DNA of 64,000 nt from CBDCIS01 sp965217565 (lineage in GTDB: Bacteria; Chloroflexota; Dehalococcoidia; Lucifugimonadales; CATOSD01): positions 124,001-188,000 of the forward strand of contig CBDCIS010000008.1 of assembly GCA_965217565.1 (NCBI GenBank). The letters are read 5' to 3'. Both the position numbers and the translations under genes were made by a program. This document shows, one piece after another, positions 46,897-55,856 of this stretch. The notes beneath the pieces are model-generated. The model searched no databases. It was given only the letters and a program-made list of their open reading frames with translations, and had not been told where the DNA came from. Every line of letters begins with the position of its first letter. The first letter of the stretch is position 1.

Positions 46897-46940
46897 TGTC
46901 CACTCCTCTCCGGTTCACCCACCGGCGTTTTGTCCACTTT
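46865..46940. repeat. Two 20-bp direct repeats flanking the HTH gene start
   Basis: ACCGRCGTTTTGTCCACTYT occurs at 46865-46884 (inside the first codons) and at 46921-46940 (upstream), 18 of 20 identical, 56 bp apart. Possible operator or iteron-type site. Confidence 0.5.
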
Positions 46941-47250
46941 CACAGGGAGGGCTGTCCAACCGTCGTGGAAGGAAGAGACAAAGTGCTCGCAGGCTACCTC
47001 CTGTAGGGGGGCGTTCCACGCCTACGCCAGCTTGCCCACGACCTCGATTACAACCCGTCCACCGGACTCAAATCCCTGTACACGGGTATCACACCACAAC
47101 CGGGCCGCCATTTATCAGGCCCTGCAAGGGGGGACTCTGCGCGAGCCCGGGCACGCCGAAAGGCCCCCCTCGCTCACCATTCCTAAGCGCGTTTCGACTC
47201 CCTAGACTCGACGGCAGGTAGACCGACCCCATCGACGAGGAGGCGAAGAC
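46941..47250. other. Divergent intergenic region
   Basis: Lies between the minus-strand regulator and the plus-strand secretion-like genes and should hold their promoters. An imperfect hairpin with arms near GGGGGGACT and AGGCCCCCC spans about 47128-47168. GAGGAGG precedes GTG 47251. No gene recognised. Confidence 0.45.
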
Positions 47251-47880
47251 GTGGGAGTTCCATCGACCGTCAGACGGACCCTTGGCAGAGCCGGGGGAAA
47301 GGCCAGAAGGCTGTTGCCCCTGGCCGCCGCGCTGCTCCTGGCGGCGCTTCTGGCAATCCCCGCAAGCAACATCGCCCTGGCCCTGGCCCCTCCCGGCAAC
47401 GAGATAGCCCTCGTCAACGCCGACCGGGAGTTCGTGGAGCGCAAGGGCGGCGGCGAGTTCGTCGCCCGCCCCGTCTTCGACCGGGAGATCGCAAACCTCT
47501 TCTACGCCGTCCGCGACGCGGACACCGGCGACTGGATAAGCGCCATGTACCGGGTGAAGGGCGGCGAGAAGAAGCGCAGCGACGGCTGGGAGTATTCCTG
47601 GGAGTACCCCGACCTTGACGAGCACCCCGAGCTCGACCGGGACCGGGCCTACCTGCTGGTCATGCTGGCCGAGGCCGAGGACGGCAAGAGAGGCGACTTC
47701 TACGCTGTCGTACCCATCCACGAGCCGGGCCGCATCTGGGACAAGATTCTGTCCGCCCTCAGCCCGGCGCGCTGGGCCAAAGCCTTCGCCGGGTGGGTCA
47801 TCGAGGGAGTCCACGGGACCCTCTGCGGAGTTGTCGAGCGGGAGTCCGGCGAGGACGCCGACAACTGCCGGGGAGGGTAG
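47251..47880 (+). CDS. Exported hypothetical protein of conjugation-like cluster
   Basis: 209 aa from GTG 47251. A signal sequence with basic start and hydrophobic core (about residues 20-47, RRLLPLAAALLLAALLAIPASNIALA) leads to a mixed charged domain. No known family. It is the first gene of a plus-strand run that continues with VirB6/TrbL-, VirB2/TrbC- and PrgI-like genes only 2 bp later, so it is probably a component or chaperone of a transfer apparatus. Confidence 0.6.
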   Translation: MGVPSTVRRTLGRAGGKARRLLPLAAALLLAALLAIPASNIALALAPPGNEIALVNADREFVERKGGGEFVARPVFDREIANLFYAVRDADTGDWISAMYRVKGGEKKRSDGWEYSWEYPDLDEHPELDRDRAYLLVMLAEAEDGKRGDFYAVVPIHEPGRIWDKILSALSPARWAKAFAGWVIEGVHGTLCGVVERESGEDADNCRGG

Positions 47881-47882
47881 AC

Positions 47883-48864
47883 GTGTCCGACATCATCACC
47901 AGCACCCCTCCCGATCTCACCTACGGCCACTGGCTGGTGCAGCAGGCGTGGATGGTCGTCTGGGCCATCACCTCCGCCGCCCTGGTGGTCATCCTCGGCT
48001 GGATGGGCCTGAGCTTCATCATCTCCGAGCACCTGGGCCGAGCAGGAGGCGAGGGACCATCTCGCGCCACCCCGCCTCCTGCTCGGCCTGGTGGCCGCCG
48101 CGTCGTCCCTGTGGTGGTGCGCCCTGGTCCTAGACGTGGCCGACGCCGTGTCCGGCTTCATCGCCTTCTCCCTGAACGTCACCCCCGGAGACATGCTGCG
48201 CTCGACCCTGAGCACGCTGATGACGGCGGTGCAGGCGGGGAGCGTGGGCATGGCCCTGCTGCTGGCGGCGCTCTACCTGGTCTACGGCTTCTTCGTCCTC
48301 TACGTCCTGGTGCAGATGATCTTGCGCCTGGCACTCATCGACATCCTGCTGGCCCTGGCCCGCATCGTCCTGCGGCTGTGGATTCTGCCCCACACGGCGG
48401 GCTGGGGCCGCCACTGGCTGCGGCTCTTTATGACGACGGTGTTCCAGCAGGCGGTACAGCTCATCGCCCTGGCCCTGGGGTTCGGCTTCCTGAAGGAGTT
48501 CGCGGCCATCGCCGCCTTCGAGCCGGTGCAGGACCTGATCTGGAAGCTCCTGATGTCCCTGACCTTCATCTACATGGCGAGCCGCGTCCCCGCCATGTTG
48601 GGCAACGCGGGCACCTTCGACTCATGGCTCTCGATGCTCTACTTCGGCATGAACCTGCCCTCGTCGCTGATGCGGTCGGCCCGGACCATCGGGCTGCTGG
48701 CGGGCGGGGCCGCAGGGGGTCCGGGAGGCATGGCCGTTGGCGCGATGGCGGCCAGCGCGGGCGTCTCGGCAGCCGCGAGCGGCCTCAGCTCGGCAGCTTC
48801 GATGGCCACCCCATCGGGCGGCGGGGGAGACGGCGGCGAAGCCCCCCGGAGCAGCGGCGAGTAG
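47883..48864 (+). pseudogene. VirB6/TrbL-like polytopic membrane protein, frameshifted
   Basis: GTG 47883 starts SDIITSTPPDLTYGHWLVQQAWMVVWAITSAALVVILGWMGLSFIISEHLGR. Near 48038-48048 the frame moves by +1 to EQEARDHLAPPRLLLGLVAAASSLWWCALVLDVADAVSGF and continues to 48864. The restored protein of about 327 aa has some six to eight hydrophobic segments, VYGFFVLYVLVQMILRLALIDILLALA, and a Gly/Ala/Ser-rich tail. The pattern is that of TrbL/VirB6-type inner-membrane channel proteins in Chloroflexota elements. Confidence 0.6.
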
Positions 48865-49025
48865 CCCCGCAACAACGACAACTACAACGACAACCAAACG
48901 GCGCGGCTCCGTCCGCGCCCATCAACCAAGCAAAGGAGGTGGGGAGATGTGCCAGTAGGAGAGTGGACGCAACCGAACCGATAGCGACGAGCAGAACACT
49001 CTGGAACAGAGAGGAGAAAAGACTT

Positions 49026-49295
49026 ATGGCAGACCTGACACAGACCATATCGAACCTGGTGGGCATCCTGCTGGGCGTCGTGGGGGCCGTTGGCGTGGGC
49101 TTCTTCATCCACGGGGCCTACCTGTACCTGACGGCCAGCGGAGCGCCCCACCAGATGGAGCGCGGCAAGAGCGCCATGATGACCGCCCTGGCGGGCATCG
49201 TCCTGGCGATGGTGGCCTACGGCGTCGTCAAGCTGGTGATGAACGCGGTCGTGGGATCGCCGGTGGACCCCAACGTGCCCGACCCCACGAAGTAA
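49026..49295 (+). CDS. VirB2/TrbC-like pilin or small membrane protein
   Basis: 89 aa from ATG 49026. Two hydrophobic helices (ISNLVGILLGVVGAVGVGFFIHGAYLYLTA and MMTALAGIVLAMVAYGVVKLVMNAVV) separated by a short polar loop are the layout of VirB2/TrbC conjugative pilins, and the place after a VirB6-like gene supports it. AGAGGAG lies about 10 bp upstream. Confidence 0.65.
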   Translation: MADLTQTISNLVGILLGVVGAVGVGFFIHGAYLYLTASGAPHQMERGKSAMMTALAGIVLAMVAYGVVKLVMNAVVGSPVDPNVPDPTK

Positions 49296-49320
49296 ACGGA
49301 CGCAGGAAGGGGAGAGAGCT

Positions 49321-50739
49321 ATGAGAGAACACGAGGTTCCGACCCACGTGCAGGCCGAGGACAAGGTGCTGCTGTGGTTCACCTTCCCGCAGGTCGTGGC
49401 GATGACGGCGGTGTGCGCCCTGTCCTACGGCGCATACCGCTACGCCCCCGTCGGGCCGTCGGAGGTGAGGATGGCCCTGGCCGTCCTCCTGGGCCTGGCG
49501 GGGCTGGTCGCCGTCGTCGGGAAGATAGGCGGTCGGCGGCTGCCCCTGGTGGCCGCCGACCTTTTGAAGTACCGGCTTGGGGCGAGGCTCTACGCCGGGC
49601 CGCCGTCCGAGCTGGTGCGGAGCGAGCCGCCCGCGCCGGTGCAGCCGGTGAAGGGCGGCCCCGGCCCCCTGCGGCTGATGGCGAGGCCGGCGGGTAAGAC
49701 CCTGCGCCGCCTTCGCCGGAAGCACGGGAGCCGGGAACGGACGGGCGGGCGGATGCCCTTCCGTCCCCACCGCTGGTTCGGCAAGCCCAAGAGGACGGAG
49801 GCTGACAAGGACAACATCAACGGCAAGGACAAGCGCAAGAAGAAGCCGAAGGGCTTCCTCGCGGTCATGGCCGTCGTCGCTCTGGCGGCGGTCGCCGTCC
49901 CCCAGGCGGCCCTTGCCGACGACCACTGGCGGGATGAGATCGACTTCGAGGTGACGGAGCCGGTCGAAGGGCGGCGGCTGTTCGTCGAGGGACTCACCTT
50001 TTCCGGCGACCGCGCCGCCGTCACCCTGCGGGCCGCCACCCCTCTGGACATCCGGGTGCGGGCCTTCGGCGGGCCGGAGGGGAGCTGGCTGCGGTTCTGG
50101 GGTTCGGCCTCCCTGGACGAGGGGGAGCGCATCGACTACTCCCTCCCCCTGCACGGCCCCGCTCCGTCCTTCACCTTCTCGTGGGAGGACACGCTGGGGC
50201 AGGCCGGGGCCGTCACCGTCGAAGGCGGACAGATCCCGTACCCCCTTTCGGCCATCGACGGGGAGCTCTGCGACCTGCAGGTCGTCTCCCTGGGCTGGAG
50301 TCCGGGGGCCGTCGAGGGAGCCGTCGCCTCGGAGTGCGTCTCCCGCACCCTGGAGCCGGTCGAGCTTCAGACGGTGGCCGGACACGCCAGCGTCACCGAG
50401 ACGGCCCTGATGGACGCCGAGGTCACCTCCATCGCCGGGACCGTCGCCGTCGCGGGCGGAGGCTCCCAGGCGAGCGTAGCGTTCGTCCCCAACGGCGAGA
50501 CCCGCTTCCGAGTGGCCGTCGGCGAGGGCGCCGCCGTTTACGAGGTGAACGTCGAGGCGGAGCTGGAGGCGGCCCTTCGTATTCCGCTGCCGCCCCTGGT
50601 GCAGTTGACCCACCACCCGGCCCGGATCGAACACGTCACCAAGACCGTGCACATCCTGCGCCCGGGGGACAGCGACTTCGCCCTTGACAGGGATGCCACA
50701 CCGACAAGGAAGGGTCTCTCGGGTAGGCTACTCAATTGA
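49321..50739 (+). CDS. PrgI-like membrane protein with large exported domain, probably truncated
   Basis: 472 aa, GGGGAGAG before ATG 49321. The N-terminus (HEVPTHVQAEDKVLLWFTFPQVVAMTAVCALSYG... then a second helix) matches the PrgI family found beside VirB4 in type IV systems. A basic linker leads to a further hydrophobic segment (FLAVMAVVALAAVAVPQAALA, signal-like) and a beta-rich extracytoplasmic domain. The last residues (TPTRKGLSGRLLN) look unlike a natural end and no VirB4 gene follows, so the locus appears cut at about 50.69 kb. Confidence 0.6.
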   Translation: MREHEVPTHVQAEDKVLLWFTFPQVVAMTAVCALSYGAYRYAPVGPSEVRMALAVLLGLAGLVAVVGKIGGRRLPLVAADLLKYRLGARLYAGPPSELVRSEPPAPVQPVKGGPGPLRLMARPAGKTLRRLRRKHGSRERTGGRMPFRPHRWFGKPKRTEADKDNINGKDKRKKKPKGFLAVMAVVALAAVAVPQAALADDHWRDEIDFEVTEPVEGRRLFVEGLTFSGDRAAVTLRAATPLDIRVRAFGGPEGSWLRFWGSASLDEGERIDYSLPLHGPAPSFTFSWEDTLGQAGAVTVEGGQIPYPLSAIDGELCDLQVVSLGWSPGAVEGAVASECVSRTLEPVELQTVAGHASVTETALMDAEVTSIAGTVAVAGGGSQASVAFVPNGETRFRVAVGEGAAVYEVNVEAELEAALRIPLPPLVQLTHHPARIEHVTKTVHILRPGDSDFALDRDATPTRKGLSGRLLN

Positions 50740-50888
50740 CACCTTATAGGGAGGCATACCTAAAGTTCGCAGTACACCACTCGTTGGCCCACCAAACCGC
50801 ACAAAATCAAGAACCTTCACGTTGCGGTTAAGCTTGGCGCTGCGAGCGGGAAGCGTGATACGTAGCGCGAGGTCAACTCTGCGTCAGC

Positions 50889-51677
50889 TTAGTCCCACCG
50901 GAACAGTCGCACGCTGGCAGCGACGCAGACCGCTGTAATAGCTCCGAGGTAGGCGAAGGAGACCCAGATGGAAGCGCCGATAGTCGTTTCCACCCCCCAG
51001 GTCGCGCCCAGCCACGGGAAAGTGAGCAGGTCGTAGGCGTGCGTCAGGGGCATCCAGTCGCCCACTACGTGGAGCGCGTCGGGGAACGATTCCCTCGGGC
51101 CGAACGCGCCGCTCAGCACGAACATGGGCGCGAACAGCGCAAGCCCCAGTCCCAACGCGGTTCGAACGTTTCGGATGCGGGCGGTTATGGCCGCCCCCAA
51201 AGCGGCAAACACCACGTACGAGACGAATATCGCCAGCGCCGCCATAGCCGCGTTGCCCGCGAAGCGTATGTCGAATATCAGCCATCCCGCTACTAGCATC
51301 AGAGCGAGAGAGACCATGATGACCGCTCCGACCACCGCCAGCGGCGCGACGATAAGCATATAAGACGGCATTGGCGTAACCCTGTAACGCCGGAATATCC
51401 CGTGCTGGCGAAACTCCACCAGTGTCTGCGGCAGCGCGACGATGCCGAATACCGCTGTAACCCAGGCGATGTTGCCAGCGAGCAGGACATCCCTAACGTA
51501 AAACAACTCCACGATTCCACTGTCCCTGTTCACCTCGATCTCCATGCTGCCGACCGAGAATCCCAGGGCGAGGAAGACTGCCAGAGGCAGTATCACCGAC
51601 ATGAACATGGCGACAGGCTCGCGCAGAGCCAGAAGCAGTTCGGTATAGATCAGCCTGCGAAGGGCCGTGGCGTTCAT
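50889..51677 (-). CDS. ABC-2 type transporter permease
   Basis: 262 aa with six hydrophobic segments and the ABC-2 pattern (RRLIYTELLLALREPVAMFMSVILPLAVFLALGF; GIFRRYRVTPM; MFVLSGAFGPRESFPDALHVVGDWMPLTHAYDLL). The start overlaps the ATPase stop by 4 bp. With that ATPase it would form an exporter of drug, lipid or peptide type; the substrate is unknown. Confidence 0.9.
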   Translation of the reverse strand: MNATALRRLIYTELLLALREPVAMFMSVILPLAVFLALGFSVGSMEIEVNRDSGIVELFYVRDVLLAGNIAWVTAVFGIVALPQTLVEFRQHGIFRRYRVTPMPSYMLIVAPLAVVGAVIMVSLALMLVAGWLIFDIRFAGNAAMAALAIFVSYVVFAALGAAITARIRNVRTALGLGLALFAPMFVLSGAFGPRESFPDALHVVGDWMPLTHAYDLLTFPWLGATWGVETTIGASIWVSFAYLGAITAVCVAASVRLFRWD

Positions 51678-52621
51678 TCCCGTCCTCCTCGCGGGTCCTC
51701 ATACCCGACAGCAAGAAAGTAGATGTCGTCCAGGTTGACAGGCCGCGCCTCGAGAACGCCGGGCGAACCTTCTCTCTCCCTCAGGCAGTCCCCAACATCG
51801 CTCACCACGTTTCCATCTCCATATATGTAGAAGGCGGTCTCCGTTCCGCGGACGTGGGCGACGCCTGGCAGCGCCGCCAGGTCGTCCTCTCCGACGGCCC
51901 CAAGCGCCGCTCGCGGCAGGACGACGCGCGCCGCCAGCCCCGACTCCGCGATGAGCCGCTCAGTCGGCCCGGACGCCACCACCCTGCCCTCGTTCATCAG
52001 CAGCACCTCGTCGCAGTATTCGCGCGCCTCCTCCAGGTAATGCGTGGTCGCCACTATCGTCATGCCGCGGGCATTTTGCCGCCTGAGGTAGTCCCAGAAT
52101 CGGAAGCGGGACTCCGGGTCGAGGCCGGTGGTGGGTTCGTCCAGGAACACGATTTCAGGGTCGCCCACAAGAGCGAGCGCGATGTTGAGGCGCCGCTTCT
52201 GGCCCCCCGAAAGCAAGCCATACTGTTTGGAAAGAGTCCCGTCAAGCCCCATCTCGTCGCTCAACTCGGACAGGGGAAGGGACGTCCGGTAGAGCGTGGC
52301 GAACAGGCTTAGCGCCTCCCCCGCCTTCATGCGCGGTGGAATTCCGACATCCTGCAGCTGCACGCCTATCTTGTGGACCAACCCGGCGCGGTCGGCTATG
52401 GGATCCAGTCCGGCGACGAGAACCGAACCGCTGTCCGGATGGCGCAGCCCTTCGATGCACTCGATAGCCGTGGTCTTGCCGGCGCCGTTGGGGCCGATTA
52501 TGCAGAACACACTACCGCGCTCGACCTCGAAGCTCACGTCGTCCACGGCCACCACGTTGCCGTACAGCTTTCGTAGCGACGCCACCTGCAGCGCGAGGTC
52601 ATCCGAGGGTTCCATGCTCAT
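51674..52621 (-). CDS. ABC transporter ATP-binding protein (ABC-2/DrrA type)
   Basis: 315 aa. Walker A GPNGAGKT (about residues 43-50), signature LSGGQKRR, Walker B IVFLDEPTTGLDP and H-loop TTHYLEEA are all intact. The 80-residue C-terminal extension is usual for DrrA-like exporters. AAGGAGG lies upstream of ATG 52621. It is transcribed away from the membrane-protein/winged-helix pair. Confidence 0.92.
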   Translation of the reverse strand: MSMEPSDDLALQVASLRKLYGNVVAVDDVSFEVERGSVFCIIGPNGAGKTTAIECIEGLRHPDSGSVLVAGLDPIADRAGLVHKIGVQLQDVGIPPRMKAGEALSLFATLYRTSLPLSELSDEMGLDGTLSKQYGLLSGGQKRRLNIALALVGDPEIVFLDEPTTGLDPESRFRFWDYLRRQNARGMTIVATTHYLEEAREYCDEVLLMNEGRVVASGPTERLIAESGLAARVVLPRAALGAVGEDDLAALPGVAHVRGTETAFYIYGDGNVVSDVGDCLREREGSPGVLEARPVNLDDIYFLAVGYEDPRGGRE

Positions 52622-52648
52622 GCGCCTCCTTGAACGACTTTCCTTAAC

Positions 52649-52756
52649 TTTGTATTACAAACTCCTTTGCACAGCATTCATACCTTGCGAGCGTAGGAGA
52701 GTCAAACGGATGGCATCGGATCATCAAGTCATGTAAACTGGTTTGCACAGCAAACC
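52649..52756. promoter_or_regulatory. Divergent control region with two palindromes
   Basis: TTTGTATTACAAA (52649-52661) is a perfect 13-bp palindrome and GGTTTGCACAGCAAACC (52740-52756) a perfect 17-bp one. The core TTTGCACAGCA is also present at 52666-52676. They lie between the divergent exporter and membrane-protein/winged-helix operons and are likely operators. Confidence 0.5.
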
Positions 52757-52799
52757 AAGCGGCCAGGTGACGGTCCAAATTACAACCAGGAGGCGTGCG

Positions 52800-53432
52800 A
52801 TGCAAAGATCGGACGACGAAACGGCGGCGCTCACACCCCAAGAGAGTTGGCGCGCCATCCACGCGACGATGGACAGGGCTCGGAGCTCTATGTACCTCGC
52901 CGGGACGACGACGATACTACTCCTCTGGGGCGCTATAGCCTCCCTGGGATTCATCTCGCAATACGCCATCGGGACGCTGGCGCCGGAGTTCGCGGCGCGC
53001 TACCCTTGGATTAGCGCGCCGCTCTGGGGTGTCCTAACGGCGGCGGGGATGCTGGGAAGCGCAATCATAGGACACCGCGCGGGCAGGAAGAACGCGGACG
53101 GCGACGCCATTCGCAGCGCCGGCGTCAGGGTGTTCCTCTTCTGGCTCGCGGTCGTGGTAGCGGCGTTCCTCGTCCCGGCGGCTGCGGGAATGTGGACTGA
53201 GGAAGCTGGAGACAACATACGCCACGTCGCCATCGGCATAGTGTCGCTGGGATACATCCTGTTCGGCATAATGCACCGCCCGGTGATAGCGGCGGTGGGC
53301 GCGGGGATCGCGGCGGGGTTCTACATCCCCAGCTACCTCGCGGGCGACGCGGCGCTGATGGTGTCGGCGGTTGCAATGCTGGTCGTGGTCGCGCTGAGCG
53401 CGGCGTGGATACGCAAGAGCCGCGTCCTGTGA
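52800..53432 (+). CDS. Multi-pass membrane protein
   Basis: 210 aa from ATG 52800 (AGGAGG 7 bp upstream). A soluble N-terminus (DETAALTPQESWRAIHATMDRARSSMYLAG) is followed by about six transmembrane helices and a short basic end WIRKSRVL. No named family recognised. The stop overlaps the GTG of the winged-helix gene (GTGA), so the two form an operon; the membrane protein may sense the signal that the regulator transmits. Confidence 0.7.
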   Translation: MQRSDDETAALTPQESWRAIHATMDRARSSMYLAGTTTILLLWGAIASLGFISQYAIGTLAPEFAARYPWISAPLWGVLTAAGMLGSAIIGHRAGRKNADGDAIRSAGVRVFLFWLAVVVAAFLVPAAAGMWTEEAGDNIRHVAIGIVSLGYILFGIMHRPVIAAVGAGIAAGFYIPSYLAGDAALMVSAVAMLVVVALSAAWIRKSRVL

Positions 53433-53743
53433 CCGACGAGAGCATTGTCCTCAACGAGACCATCCACCAGTCCACCCGGCTGCGAATAATGACTCTGCTG
53501 GTCTCCATGCCCGAAACGGATCGGCTCGCCTACGGGTTCATTCAGAAGACGCTCGGCCTGACCGGCGGCAACCTGACCACCCATCTGCGAAAGCTCGAAG
53601 ACGCCGATTATCTGGTCATCACGAAAGAGTTCCAGGATTCCAAGCCGCGCACGTGGGTACAGGCGACTCCGACGGGACGCCGCGCGTTCGCCGAATATCT
53701 CTCCAACCTGCAGAAGGCGCTGAACTGGCAGCCGCGCGCATAG
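53429..53743 (+). CDS. Winged-helix transcriptional regulator
   Basis: 104 aa from GTG 53429, chosen for the 4-bp overlap with the upstream stop; GTG 53405 would add eight residues. The fold is a MarR/ArsR-like winged helix: LNETIHQSTRLRIMTLLVSM, then LAYGFIQKTLGLTGGNLTTHLRKLEDADYLVITKEF (recognition helix) and TWVQATPTGRRAFAEYLSNLQ. It probably controls the divergent exporter through the palindromes upstream. Confidence 0.85.
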   Translation: MTDESIVLNETIHQSTRLRIMTLLVSMPETDRLAYGFIQKTLGLTGGNLTTHLRKLEDADYLVITKEFQDSKPRTWVQATPTGRRAFAEYLSNLQKALNWQPRA

Positions 53744-53772
53744 CCCGCTACCCGAGAAGGAGGTTGCATTGA

Positions 53773-53995
53773 TGCAGGAGTGTTACGTAGGAGACGTGGG
53801 GACTTTGGGAAGTACGGGCTATTACGCTCGCTGTGTGATGAGGACAAGCACGGCGCAGCGCTCCGTCTTGGTGTACTCAGGTATCGGTTCGACGGCAAGG
53901 ACAATTCAAACGACGGGGGCGCACGTACAAGGAGTGTAAAGCAGGCACGGGAGAGCAGGTCGCTTGCCGAAGCAAGGACCTTCGCCGAGAACTAG
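53773..53995 (+). pseudogene. Truncated, frameshifted hypothetical gene
   Basis: After ATG 53773 (AAGGAGG upstream) the frame reads MQECYVGDVG; a one-base shift then gives FGKYGLLRSLCDED...LRLGVLRYRFDGKDNSNDGG, which resembles a conserved hypothetical protein starting YVGDVGDFGKYGLLR. The gene is cut by the IS5 element. Confidence 0.5.
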
Positions 53996-54930
53996 GGATG
54001 CTCTGAACAAGTCTGGTGGGTTGTGGGCATAGTACCATGTCACACGGCAGTCAGAGATGTTTGGGGTGAAGACACAATGGACCAGCCAACATTTGCGGAC
54101 TTGGAGTACGAGGGCAAGAAGCGTAAGACCCGCCGGGAGATATTCCTGGAGCGCATGGATAGCCTGATCCCATGGGATCAACTGGAAGAGCGCATCCGCC
54201 CGTTCTATCCGAAGGCGGGCCGGGGCCGGCGGCCCTATGAGTTGTCTGCGATGCTGCGGATACACTGTGTGCAGTTGTGCTACAACCTCAGCGACCCTGG
54301 CATGGAGGACATGCTCTACGAGGTCGAGTCGGTGAGACGGTTCGTAGGTCTGAGGCTATCAGGCCCGCTACCGGACGAGACGACGATCCTGAACTTCCGT
54401 CATCTGTTGGAAGAGCACGAGTTGGGTCAGAGTCTGTTTGAGGAGATCAACCATCACCTGGAGTCCCAAGGACTGCGGCTTCGAGAGGGAACGATTGTGG
54501 ACGCGAGCATCATCGAGGCGCCGTCGTCGACGAAGAATCGTTCAGGTGAGCGAGACCCTGAGATGCGTCAGACGAAGAAGGGGAATGAGTGGCATTTTGG
54601 GATGAAGGTACACATTGGAGCGGACGCTGAGACGGGAGTTGTTCATAGCGTGACTACGACACCTGCGAACGTGCATGACGTGACGGAGGCGCACCGTCTG
54701 CTGCACGGTGGAGAGAAACGGGTGTGGGGTGATGCAGGGTATCAGGGCGTGGATAAGCGGGCGGAGAATCGGGAGTTGGATGTGGAGTGGCAGGTAGCGA
54801 TGAGGCCCGGGAGGCGTCGGCAACTGGCTCCGGGAAGCTATGAGGCACTTTTGGAGAAGCGCAAAGCGTCGGTCAGGGCGAAGGTGGAGCATCCGTTCCT
54901 GTACGTGAAGCGGCACTTTGGCTACGCTAA

Positions 54931-55856
54931 GAGCCTATACGACAACTCCGGCAGCGCGATATGTTATCCAGGCACAGGCAAAGTGGAGCATAGCAAGATA
55001 GTTGTCCAAACGCTTCTCCCAACGGATGAGCAGCCGTCTGAACCGATTCAGCCAGCTATGGCTGCGCTCGACCACCCAACGGCGGGCGCGGTAACCGGGG
55101 AGGGTCTGTTTTTCCTCCCGCTCTTGGCCTCGGCTGCGGATGTGGGCTGTGTATCCGTACCGTGCCGCCAGCTGCTCAACCTCAGCAAAGTCATAGCCCT
55201 TGTCCAGACACAGATGCTGAGGTTGTCCAGGTCGGGGAACCGGACGTTCCGCCACCATAGATTCGAATGTCGGCTCAACCATCTTCATGTCGTGGCGGTT
55301 GGCTCCATCCACACACACCCCTATGGGAATACCGTTCCCCTCTGTCAACAGACTGCGTTTGGTACCCTTCTTACCCCGGTCTGTAGGGTTTGGCCCAGTA
55401 CCCTCACCCCCCGAGCGGAGCCTTTGTCATGGCTCCATCCATTGCCTGCCACTGCCAATCTATTCCATGCAGTTGGTCGTATTCAGACAACCCCTGCTTC
55501 CATAGCTCCTCGAAGACTCCGGCGGCTCGCCAACGCTGGAATCGGTCATGCACAGTGCTCGGAGCACCGAACGTGCGAGGCAACGCTTTCCACTGGCAGC
55601 CGGTCCGCAGCACGTAGAAGATCCCATCCATACACTGTCGAGCAGGTTTCCACGGCCTCCCGCCCTTCGGACCCGCCGTCTCGGCAGGCAATATCGGCTC
55701 AATCCTCTCCCACAGAGCATCGGGAATCCGCCAATCAGCGCCTACGCCTCCATGATCGATCTCCGACATGTCTTTCCTCCACTCATGTAGAATGGAGAAA
55801 GTTTATCCAAAGTCTCAGATACCCACCAAGAACAATTAAGGTTATCGGATAGGCTC
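54931..55856 (-). mobile_element. IS5-family (IS427/IS1031-like) element inside the IS5 transposase
   Basis: 926 bp with inverted ends (left GAGCCTATACGACAAC, right complement GAGCCTATCCGATAAC). It is flanked by the 3-bp duplication TAA (54928-54930 and 55857-55859), as expected for groups that target TNA. Its transposase lies on the minus strand. Confidence 0.88.
54935..55769 (-). CDS. Two-frame IS427-like transposase
   Basis: Frame A (55769-55404) has DUF4096-like WRIPDALWERIEPILPAE...KPARQCMDGIFYVLRTGCQWKALPRTFG and ends WQWQAMDGAMTKAPLGG (first D). Frame B (to 54935) has NGIPIGVCVDGANRHDMKM, LCLDKGYD (second D) and RRWVVERSHSWLNRFRRLLIRWEK (E). The frames meet at CTCGGGGGGTGAG. Recoding at such a junction is known for this group, but here frame B lies +1 of frame A, so a one-G insertion is also possible. 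Confidence 0.8.

Noticed and set aside
46970..47210. Open frames near the divergent region (for example YASLPTTSITTRPPDSNP)
   Set aside because: No ribosome site, no family resemblance and low-complexity composition; treated as intergenic.
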